Shown: positions 55,709 through 64,000 of the stretch, one piece after another
Numbering within the stretch: the first letter of the stretch is position 1
Layout of the letters: each line of letters starts with the position of its first letter
Assembly (NCBI GenBank): GCA_022818135.1
Contig: JAFMSR010000002.1
Location: 47,794,763-47,858,762, forward strand
Reading direction: 5' to 3'
Length of the DNA stretch: 64,000 bases
From: Saxidomus purpurata
Lineage: Eukaryota; Mollusca; Bivalvia; Venerida; Veneridae
Notes under the pieces: generated by a model
Told to the model about the DNA's origin: nothing
What the model saw: the letters and a program-made list of their open reading frames with translations, nothing else
The model's database searches: none
Made by a program: the position numbers and the translations under genes

Positions 55709-58557
55709 TATCCCCCCGCCAAAGGCAAAGTGGATATTAGAAATGGTCTCAGTGCATGCGTGCGTGCGTGCGTCCATCCCAATTTTTTCCGGAGCATAAC
55801 TCCAAAAGTACTTGAGGGATTTTCCTCAAACTTCCTACACTGACAGAGCACATTGGGAGGAAGTGCAGTGTGTAAGAACAATAACTCTACCTTGCCTACT
55901 TTTAGAGTTATTCCCCTTTATCAGATTTACATGAAAAACTTTGTCCGAAGCATAACTCCAAAAGTACTTGAGGGATTTTCCTCAAACTTCCTACACTGAC
56001 AGAGCACATTGGGAGGAAGTGCAGTGTGTAAGAACAATAACTCTACCTTGCCTACTTTTAGAGTTATTCCCCTTTATCAGATTTACATGAAAAACTTTGT
56101 CCGAAGCATAACTCCAAAAGTACTTCAGGGATTTTCTTCAAACTTAATACACTGACATAGCACATTGGTAGGAAGTGCAGTGTGCAAGAACAATAACTCT
56201 ACCTTGCCTACTTTTAGTCAAATAGAAAAATATCATACCTATACTGATAATGAACATTAATATAATTTTGCAAACCTTCTCTTCATTGCCTTATTCTTTT
56301 TCCACTTACTTGAAAACTGTACTCAGCATGACCATAACAATACGGCCTTTTAAGGTAGGTCGATACCTTAGACTTCAAATTTGGTAATCCTTCCGATTTT
56401 GTTGAAACTTGGTCCAAGTATAGCACTATGATTCTTGTTTATTTTTGTGTCGTCTTAGCAACAGTACGTTATAAGTGATGACGTCACGAACGTCGCAACT
56501 TAGAGCGCCAAAATGCCATAAATTCGCCTTGGTGAGTCTTCTTAAAAGTCTAATCTCAATACAAAATCAGCGAAATTTCACAATTTTAAACTTTATTTAA
56601 TTCATATAAGGACTAGGGTATTTTTCGGTGATAACGCGCTACATTACAACGGGCATTTATCATTTCAGTGAGCAGCCCATGCTTTTTCGGATATAAAATT
56701 TTAACAAAAAATCGGCAAACACGGGCAAAAAAGACATCTTTAAAAAACTACAGGCCCGCTAAAAATTTTATTTTCAGCAAAAGTAATCAATTTTCAAGGG
56801 AAAAGTCAAATAAAAAAGGGAACTTTACTTCTTCAGTTTTTCACAATATTGTATAGAAGACAAAATGTACTTCCGATTTTTTTACGTACAACACAACGTC
56901 TCTTGTTGTCTGCATCGTTATTGACGTAAGAGGCTATAAAAAAATATAATACTATGTTAATTTGATATCTGTACACGTGTTTGTTATTCGTTCTGATAAG
57001 AAAATATAACCGATGGTTAATTAAATGTAACGTAAATGATATTGAATCATGCTCAAACGTTCATGTAACTGAAGAAAGTTACAGGTTTTAGTCAGTGAAT
57101 GCTATATCTATTAAGCAAGCGACACTACCACTGATAAATAATTTTAGTCATATACTGTTTTTGCGCCAACTGGCCAGTGACAGGTCATTTGACATCATGT
57201 CCGCCGACTGTTAATTTGAACATCCATTTCCGGGGAAGTTCCAAAATGGTAATACCCACATATAAATACAACTTAACAAATTCAAAAGGCACTAACATCT
57301 AAGAAGTTGAGTGGGTTGAAGTTTTTTTCGCGAGGTCTTATAAATAATGTTCAACCCTCGGGCCAGAGTGCACTGCGGACGGGGGTTGGAATCAGCGTGG
57401 CATCTATACTTGAATCATACTAGTTAAAAAAACACAATGTAGTTTTCTCGTGATGCGGTCCATAGTATTGTAGTGCTTTTAAAAATATTGTTTTAATTTC
57501 AAAGAAAACAAGAAGTACGGATCTCTTCAGATTACCTCATTGTTAATACAATTAGATTTGAATCTGAATTATTAAATGTATAAACGAACAAACCAGTTTA
57601 CGAATACATTGTATTGTTTAGTTACGTGTATTTTAGGTCATGTAACTTTACTAGGAAAACTGTCGAAAAAATTATATTTTCGGTATGTTAATCAAAATTA
57701 AAAAGCAAACAAAGCTATATGACTTTTTATATTAGTAAAAACTTAATTTATCTTAAAAAGGTTATTATATAATCAATATATTACCTACTTGATAACCCAT
57801 ACACTGTTTCATGTTTAATATTAGAAATACTGACGCTCATTAATACTTTTGAAATTGACGTAAAAAATAATGCAACATCTACAGCGCAACGAAGCACCGA
57901 GCGACGTCGATAAAACGTTGCGATGTACGTAAAAAAATCGGAAGTACATTTTGTCTTCTATACAATATTGTGAAAAACTGAAGAAGTAAAGTTCCCTTTT
58001 TTATTTGACTTTTCCCTTGAAAATTGATTACTTTTGCTGAAAATAAAATTTTTAGCGGGCCTGTAGTTTTTTAAAGATGTCTTTTTTGCCCGTGTTTGCC
58101 GATTTTTTGTTAAAATTTTATATCCAAAAAGCTTGGGCTGCTCACTGAAATGATAAATGCCCGTTGTAATGTAGCGCGTTATCACCGAAAAATACCCTAG
58201 TCCTTATATAAATTAAATAAAGTTTAAAATTGTGAAATTTCGCTGATTTTGTATTGAGATTAGACTTTTTAGAAGACTCACCAAGGCGATTTTATGGCAT
58301 TTTGGCGCTCTAAGTTGCGACGTTCGTGACGTCATCACTTATAACGTACTGTTGCTAAGACGACACAAAAATAAACAAGAATCATAGTACTATACTTGGA
58401 CCAAGTTTCAACAAAATCGGAAGGATTACCAAATTTGAAGTCTAAGGTATCGACCTACCTTAAGGATTTCCTCTCACCAAGTAAAATGTACGAAAGTACA
58501 ACCTTCAGGTAACTTCTTCCCGGCGGGGGGATTAACCATGTGTAACATGGCTCTTGT
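55709..58557 (+). mobile_element. H8 repeat copy split by a long inverted repeat
   Basis: The 5' TTATCCCCCCGCCAAAGG is complemented by CCCGGCGGGGGGATTAAC near the 3' end. A GTGCGTGCGTGCGTCC tract precedes three units of about 156 bp (GCATAACTCCAAAAGTACTT, CTACACTGACAGAGCACATT, GAACAATAACTCTACCTTGC). After the 2.1 kb insertion the tail ends with a CCATGT/ACATGG hairpin and CTCTTGTT at 58557. Confidence 0.87.
56354..58459. mobile_element. Long inverted-repeat element flanked by TTAA
   Basis: Arms of about 537 bp (56354-56890 and 57924-58459) are near-perfect inverted copies starting GGTAGGTCGATACCTTAGAC. TTAA flanks both sides (56350-56353 and 58460-58463). The central about 1.03 kb is AT-rich and non-coding. 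The same short ORF read on + in the left arm and on - in the right arm is a consequence of the inversion, not a gene. TTAA suggests piggyBac-type mobilisation, but the TIR start is not a typical piggyBac end. Confidence 0.87.
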
Positions 58558-59384
58558 TACATTGAATAAAGAAGGATTTAGATCGGGGAATTGAAAACTG
58601 TTCCTTATAACCGAGTGTTCCTTATATCCGAGTTCCTTTTAAGTGAGGTTTACTGTATAGGAAAACCTATTTGGTATGTAACATTGTTTTATGGTCTTCC
58701 ACCTACTTTGTTCAAATCATGCCTCTTGGGTAAAGATTGACCACACCCATCAGGCAAGTGGATTTGTATAATGGCCGTCTTGTTCAAATAATGACCCCAG
58801 GGTCAAAATTGACCCCACATGGGGGTCACTTGTGTTTACATAGGCTTAATGTAAGAAATACTTTCAAAATCTTCTCTGAAATCACAAGGCCTAGAGCTTA
58901 GATATTTAGCATGCGGCATAACCTAGTGGACATCTACGAAGATTGTTCAAATTATGACCTCTGGGTTAAAATTGATTTTTCATAGGCTTATAGGAAACAC
59001 TTTAAAAAAATACTTCTCTGAAACCCTAGAGCTTAGCCATTATAGTAATTAGCATAGTAGTTATAGGGAAACTTAAAAAATCTTCTTGTCTAGAACCACA
59101 TGCTTAGATATTGAGCATGTAAAAGTTCCTACTCGGTGAAAATTGACCATGCTTTGGGGGGTCACTTTATTTTACATAGACTTCAACTTCAAACTCTTTT
59201 TGTCTAAAACCACAAGGGTGGAGAGCTTAGATATTTGGAGCATTAGCATTATGTAGTGGACCGCTACAAAAAGTGTACAAATCAGGACCCTGCTGTCAAA
59301 ATTGTCCCTTTCTGTCATTGTTGACCTTGTATTATACCCAATGGTAGTCAGGTGAGCGATATGAAATGATGTTGGCCCTCGTGT

Positions 59385-61105
59385 TTAAGCTACATCAATA
59401 TAATTTGAACCATGTTTACAGTTTTACATGTAGATTTCAACTTCAACATTGGCTGAGTTTGACCAACTGTCCTGTTTTTGAAGCTACAGCAATGAAATTC
59501 AAACAATGTATAGTTTTCCATACAGACTTCAACTTTGACCTCCCCTGCGAAATGAACCAGTACTGTCCATGAATTATGCATGAAATATTCATGAATAGTT
59601 CAAACCCTGAATTCATGAAAAAAGTTCTTCAAAAAACTTGAAAGTAAAATGAGACAAATTCTTTAAATGTCCATGAAATAAAGAGTTCATGAACAGTTCT
59701 TAACAAAGCATCATGCTCTTCAAGTACTTTTCATTGCCAAATATTCTAGAACAGTTCATGATTAACGAACTACTCAAGAACAAATTGTTTTATGAATTTT
59801 TCAAGACATGTTCTTGAACTTGAATGTGCATGAACTGTTCATGAATGTTTTGCTCTATAAGCATATTGTCTTTTTTTACTTCATGTTCTGGACATGAACT
59901 GTTCATGACTTTAAATGCCTGTCTTACATAATTCATGAACTACAACATGTATTCCTGCATTCAGACTCTCCCATAACTCATCCGACTGTCGGACAAAAGT
60001 TTGACCTGTCCAACAAGAAACAAGCAGTTTTTCGTGCTATTTTGTTGGACCATGTTTAAAAGTTTGCATCCCTATCACAATAAACATGAGAAAAACACTG
60101 CTTTTTGCTATCTAACACTAAATCCAGTGCTGCATCAGTTTCACTATGATGGACAGTTGTTTTCATATTCGTTCATCCGTTCTTCAAAGGCAATGAATTG
60201 TTCATGACTAGTTCAGTACTAAACCATGTTTTTGCAATAAGATAAAACTAATTTGTGAATTTGCAAAACAAAATGTGATTTCATCACAATTCCTCAATTT
60301 CATGTTAACAAACTAGTTTAGTATACCTCCTCAGTGCCTGTTGCTAGACAATAAACCAATTAAATTATGAGTTGTGCTAGCAGATGTGTGAAAAAAGTCT
60401 GAAAACCTGTGACAAATAAACCTGACACAATTTCTTTTCTTGTAGACAAATGTTCCTTAAAATGTCAGAACAGAAATTAAACAATGAAATCACTTACTTT
60501 TGACAAAAAATGACATTAAGTCACTTTTGCGAAAAAAACAAAAACAAAACACTTTCTTATTCCATCAGAAAAATTTCCTCCAAAAAACTTGTGACAAGTT
60601 GGTACACATGATATTTACATGATTTACATGAGATTTGTCAGTCCCAGTTCTTAAATAGTTCATGAACTGTTCATGAATGCTTGTGGTTCATGAAATGTCA
60701 GTGATTGTCCAATAATATCAGATCACAGGTAATTCAAGAACAGTTCTGTATGATTCTTCAGTAGTTCATGAACTACATGATGAACACTGATTGGTGTTCA
60801 TTAACGTATGGACATGAACTGCACAAGAACACCCAAAGTCCAGTTCATGAACTGTTTTTGAAGGGCTTGAAATGTTCATGATTTCATGAACTGCATTTCA
60901 CAGGGGCTTGGTTGACCTTGACCTTCGGTCTAGTTTTAGCTTTTCAAGCTTGAGAGATGGAATTTGGACTATTTGTGCAGTTTTACAAACTGATTTCCTA
61001 AATTCTTATGACTTACCATGATTATGACCTTTTGAACTACTTTGTTATTTTAAAGTTCAGTGATAATCAGGTGAACCATATAGGGTCATTATGGCCCTCT
61101 TTCTT
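59385..61105 (+). repeat. TTCATGAAC-rich palindromic region with an H1-type end
   Basis: More than a dozen copies of TTCATGAA or CATGAACTGTTCATGA and half-sites are scattered between 59568 and 60900, for example near 59830, 59893, 60656 and 60843. Around 61068-61104 the end GGTGAACCATATAGGGTC, TATGGCCCTCTTTC resembles an H1 3' end. It is not a tandem array of fixed period. ORFs here are not genes. Confidence 0.6.
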
Positions 61106-61206
61106 TAGACAAATCTGTAAAGTTTTCTTTTCATGTTTGTCATTGAAGGAGCTATATGAATTTTAATGTGCATTAAGTTTGAACTCCCATGTGCTTTCCT
61201 TTACAG

Positions 61207-61287
61207 AACTGTGGAGACACTGACAGTTTTCCTCACTAAGTACAGGGGTACAAATTTCCTCAAGTCCAATGGGAGAGAGACACCAAC
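61207..61287 (+). CDS. oxt: Xylosyltransferase exon 6 of window (short catalytic exon)
   Basis: An 81-nt exon between acceptor TTTACAG (ends 61206) and donor CAAC|GTAAGG (starts 61288); phase 2 in and out. With the split codon from exon 5 it encodes KTVETLTVFLTKYRGTNFLK and SNGRETP. It aligns to human [25 protein letters not shown]. It is too short to be found by ORF length alone. It was placed by homology, by the splice sites and by the phase needed to join IK in exon 5 to FIKKQGLD in exon 7. It sits about 100 bp after the 3' end of an H1-type repeat (about 61104). Confidence 0.9.
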
Positions 61288-61459
61288 GTAAGGTCTTACA
61301 AAATTTTGTTTTGTACTTGTCATTGTACATCAGCACAAGTTTTTGCAGCTTGTTATCTCCTGACATTTTCACAATTCTTTTATACACTCTAGTAAAGTTC
61401 TGATTTTCTGATTGCTTGCTAGTATTGTAAAATTACCATGACAAAGTTACCAACTATGT

Positions 61460-62620
61460 TTTAGCTCATCTAGCTTTGCCAGGGTGAGCTTTTCTAATGG
61501 ATGATTGTCTGTCTTCCGTCAACATTTTGCTTCAAACGATATCTCCTCTGAAACCACTTGGCCAATGTTGATGAAACTATGCAGGGATGTTCCTTACATT
61601 AAGATCTACCAAAATTGTTCAAAGAACTCCAATCCATGCAGAACTCTGATTGCTTTGGCAAAAAGTAGGAAAAACTTCCTTCTTCTCTGAAACCACAAGG
61701 CCTAGAGTTTAGATATTTGGCATGTATTATTATGTATTAGACTTGTATATTACCAAGTTTGAAACCAGAATATGTGATTTTAGGTGCGTGAGTGTGTGTG
61801 TATCTGTATATGTGTATTTTTTAACTGTTTGCATATGCTGTTTGTGTGTATTTATGGAAGGCCACAATGAAATTGTGATATATGTACGATTTCGTATTAA
61901 TGTCTATTTGTGTTACCTTCTGGAAATAAAGAATTTATTATTATTATTATTATTATTATTATGAGCCCTGGATCAAAATCAAAATTGACCCCACACAGGG
62001 GTCACTTAGTTTTACAAAGGCTAATATAGGAAAAACTTTAAAAATCTTCTTCTCTGAAACCACAAGGCCTAGAGCTTAGATATTTAGCATGTGGCATTGT
62101 CTAGTGGACCTCTATCAAGAATGTTGGAATAATGAGCCCTTGGTCAAATCTTCTCTGAAACCACAAGGCCTAGAGCTGAGATATTTAGCATGTAGCATTG
62201 TCTAGTGGACCTTTACCAAGATTGTTCCGATCATGACCCCCTAGTCAAAATTAACCCTTCCCGGGAGGAGGTAGAAGGCACTTGACTTCACAAAGGCTTA
62301 CATAGGGAAAACATTGAAAAAAAAAACACAAGGCCAACAGGCAGATAATAGATGATTGAAATGTTACTTAGCCTTGTGAAGTGGACCTCTACGAATAGCC
62401 TTGTGAAGTGGACCTCTACGAATTATGTTAGAATCATGACCCCTTATATTATAGCAACTGGTAGTCAGGTGAGCGATATAGGGCCATCATGGCCCTCTTG
62501 TTTAATGTCCTCTTTTAAAAGTTGTTTATGTCGCCGGACATGACATCAAAGTATCATATATTCTGTCAAGTCAATTGATATACAGGTGAGCGATATAGGG
62601 CCATGTTGGCCCTCTTGTTT
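61460..62620 (+). mobile_element. H1 repeat copy with microsatellite and doubled 3' end
   Basis: The 5' TTAGCTCATCTAGC folds with GCCAGGGTGAGCT. H1 core follows, broken at about 61720-61960 by unrelated sequence with an (ATT)n tract, then more core. One end GGTGAGCGATATAGGGCC / GGCCCTCTTGTT falls at 62502 and a second at 62620. Confidence 0.85.
61937..61962. repeat. (ATT)n microsatellite
   Basis: About eight to nine ATT units next to ATGAGCCCTGGATCAAAATC of H1. Confidence 0.95.
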
Positions 62621-62639
62621 ATATGGCTCATACAGAAAA

Positions 62640-63245
62640 ATATGAAAAACTTTGCAAGAAGGAAGGCTTAGGTTTGATTAATCCAGGACAGCCTAAGCTA
62701 GAATTATCATGTACTGTCTAGGGTATGAGTAATCCAATACATTTTAGGTTATGGATTGTCTGGCTCAGTTGAGACCATGGATTTTGCAAGTAATCCAAGT
62801 CAGCTGAGCCTATGGATAATCCAGGATGGTCAAGGCTGTGAATAAAGATGTGCAGTTTAGGCTAGTGCCTAGCCTGTAAGCCAGGGCAGTGTACTGGTTG
62901 AACTAGCTTGTAAAGCCAGGGCATTGTACTGGTTGAACTAGCTTGTAAAGCCAGGGCAGTGTATGTTATGAGTAAGTCTGCATAGACAGGGCAGTATACT
63001 AGCCTGTAAGCCAGTATAGTCTAAGCTGTGAGCAAATCTGTAAGCCAGAGCAGTGTACTGGTTGAACTAGCTTGTAAAGCCAGGGCAGTGTGTGCTATGA
63101 GTAAGTCTGCATAGACAGGGCAGTATACTAGCCTGTAAGCCAGGACAGTCTAAGCTGTGAGCAAATCTGGCTGAACTGGCCTGTAAGCCAGGGCACTCTA
63201 CTGCTGTGAGCAAGTCTGGTTGAACTAGCCTTTGTTTTAAAGAAG
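62640..63245 (+). repeat. Minisatellite AAGCCAGGGCAGTGTACTGG
   Basis: Irregular units of about 40-45 bp built from AGCCAGGGCAGT, TGTACTGGTTGAACTAGC and TTGTAAAGCCAGG, with a higher-order repeat (TGAGTAAGTCTGCATAGACA) of about 120 bp. The earlier part (62670-62860) has the diverged form AATCCAGGACAGCC. The ORF on the - strand is a product of the repeat. It lies in the 2.2 kb intron between exons 6 and 7. Confidence 0.85.
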
Positions 63246-63506
63246 CCTGCATAATGAGGCTATTGGCAAGTCAGCCTTTGCTGTGAGTTCTAGGAATGGC
63301 TCTGTTATGTTTGTTCCATAGTAAATTCTTAGTTCATTATACATGTATTTGTTGTTTTGCCACCACATGGTCTAAACTGCAGTAAAGCTACTGCAGTAAA
63401 GCATACATATTTTGAAGTGATCAATTTAATGTTGATTTTGTTAAGAACTACTATACTGTTTTTCTGCTTTCACATATGCTGGTATATCAAAACTTTACTG
63501 CTGCAG

Positions 63507-63723
63507 ATTCATCAAGAAACAGGGATTAGACTGGCTGTTCTATGAATGTGACAACCACCTTTGGAGGCTCGGCAAGTGTGAACTTCCGCATGGAATATGG
63601 TTTGATGGTGGCAGTGACTGGATTGCTGTGTACCGTAACTTTGTTGAATATTCTGTCAAGTCTACTGATTCACTTAACATGGGATTAAAGGAGTTTTACA
63701 AATATACCTTGCTTCCAGTAGAG
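63507..63723 (+). CDS. oxt: Xylosyltransferase exon 7 of window (catalytic core)
   Basis: The acceptor TTTACTGCTGCAG ends at 63506 and the donor GAG|GTTTGT starts at 63724; phase 2 in, phase 0 out. The translation contains [40 protein letters not shown] and [13 protein letters not shown]. This matches human [20 protein letters not shown], the GGSDW substrate-binding block, and FYSYTLLPAE. The next family segment (ESFFHTVLENS in human) should start the following exon, which lies beyond the window, as do the remaining catalytic residues and the C-terminal region. Confidence 0.95.
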
Positions 63724-64000
63724 GTTTGTACAGTAGCTTTATGACTGTTCTAGTGTTCTGACTGCATGTTTACAAAAGTTAAGGGTGAATTCAGTCATGA
63801 GTATAGTACAAGACCCCATGATGAGGAAACTTCCTTTGAGTTTGTTTTAGTTTTTGTGCTCCATCTTTGGATCAGTATGCATGTAGTATCAAACATTTGA
63901 TAAATTTGTTATAAAATCTAACAAGTTTTTTATGCCCCCTTTTTAGCGCCACTATTCAAAGAGTATGTAAAGATCAGGCCCTGGCATCTGTGTCACTGAT
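63724..64000 (+). other. Start of next intron, with possible H4-type repeat at the edge
   Basis: After the exon 7 donor. At 63930 TTTTATGCCCCCTTTTTAGC and CACTATTCAAAGAGTATG suggest a new repeat of the H3/H4 kind running off the window. Confidence 0.45.

Larger units (their letters stand above)
51591..58655. mobile_element. Tigger/mariner-like element, TA duplication, heavily invaded
   Basis: The left end is CAGTAAACCTCGCTTATAAG after TA (51589-51590). The right end, inverted, is CAGTAAACCTCACTTAAAAG before TA (58656-58657). Repeated TTCCTTATAACCGAG motifs lie inside both ends. The interior holds H1 (52032-53404), a TIR element (53570-55296), H8 (55709-58557) and, within that, a long inverted repeat. 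No transposase frame remains visible. Confidence 0.85.
51150..59384 (+). mobile_element. H1 core array split by a 7 kb Tigger-like insertion
   Basis: H1 core units from about 51150 run to 51590, where AAAGACGTATA is followed by the TIR of another element. H1 text resumes at 58656 (TAGGAAAACCTATTTGGTAT) exactly where the unit should continue. It carries on to a damaged H1 end at about 58787 and a further one at 59384 (GGTGAGCGATATGAAATG, TTGGCCCTCGTGTT). Confidence 0.82.
7092..63723 (+). other. oxt: Peptide O-xylosyltransferase gene, partial span (7 exons)
   Basis: Gene span joining the seven exons listed separately. The spliced lengths are 271, 132, 168, 173, 203, 81 and 217 nt, which is 1245 nt or 415 codons. 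All introns start GT and end AG. Exon end phases are 1,1,1,0,2,2,0 and each is completed by the next exon. The encoded order is a pre-WSC region, a WSC domain, then the first part of the GT14 catalytic domain. In the family this is a Golgi type II membrane enzyme that transfers xylose from UDP-xylose to serine of proteoglycan core proteins, the first step of heparan and chondroitin sulfate synthesis. The membrane anchor lies upstream of the window. The rest of the catalytic domain and the C-terminal region lie downstream. Introns are 3302, 3137, 691, 26188, 19850 and 2219 bp. Confidence 0.9.

Noticed and set aside
56668..58185. Two identical small proteins in opposite orientation
   Set aside because: They are the same sequence in the two arms of the inverted-repeat element; codon content shows no sign of selection.
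63067..63252. - strand ORF with repeated CPGLQAS
   Set aside because: Translation of the AAGCCAGGGCAGT minisatellite.

Overview
The window is an animal nuclear region, most likely from a bivalve mollusc. It carries one recognisable host gene on the + strand: part of a peptide O-xylosyltransferase gene (XYLT/oxt family, glycosyltransferase family 14), the enzyme that starts glycosaminoglycan chains on proteoglycan serines. Seven consecutive coding exons fall at 7092-7362, 10665-10796, 13934-14101, 14793-14965, 41154-41356, 61207-61287 and 63507-63723. Their intron phases fit without a break and give 415 codons. Exons 2-3 encode a WSC domain, which is known from fly and worm xylosyltransferases and absent from the vertebrate enzymes. 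The 5' end (cytoplasmic tail, membrane anchor, stem) and the 3' half of the gene lie outside the window. The bivalve assignment is an inference from this gene form and from the type of repeats.

Nearly everything else is intronic or upstream repeat DNA. The dominant component is a set of non-autonomous elements with one shared plan. The 5' end starts at a T and carries a subterminal sequence whose reverse complement recurs near the 3' end. The core is made of 140-180 bp tandem units. The 3' end is a short hairpin followed by CTCTTGTT or a close variant. I label the families H1 (5' TTAGCTCACC; hairpin GGGCCA..TGGCCC), H2 (TATACCCCC), H3 (core GTCCGGACTGTAACTTTGTC), H4 (TTAGCTCGAC), H5 (34.4 kb), H6 (26 kb), H7 (39 kb), H8 (55.7 kb), H9 (core in 14.3 and 23.1 kb) and H10 (49.8 kb). 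This layout matches Helentron-associated elements (HINEs) and the bivalve pearl elements, which is my best interpretation.

Other mobile DNA: a 2.68 kb hAT element with an 8-bp target duplication and a broken transposase (2218-4896); two short hAT elements with perfect 8-bp duplications (9131-10117 and 30389-31182, the second nested in a palindromic element); a second decayed hAT/ZNF862-like gene on the - strand (15838-16594); several TA-flanked Tigger/pogo-like elements and a decayed Tigger transposase fragment (11115-11440, -); a 2.1 kb long-inverted-repeat element flanked by TTAA (56354-58459); two copies of a tRNA-derived SINE; and several minisatellites.

Layout: 1-7 kb, upstream sequence or a large intron with the hAT element and H1 copies; 7-15 kb, exons 1-4 in short introns; 15-41 kb, a 26 kb repeat-filled intron; 41.2 kb, exon 5; 41.4-61.2 kb, a 20 kb intron with a four-level nest of elements at 51-59 kb; 61.2-63.7 kb, exons 6 and 7. 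No CRISPR, rRNA or bacterial-type operon is present. I see no complete autonomous Helitron/Helentron protein.
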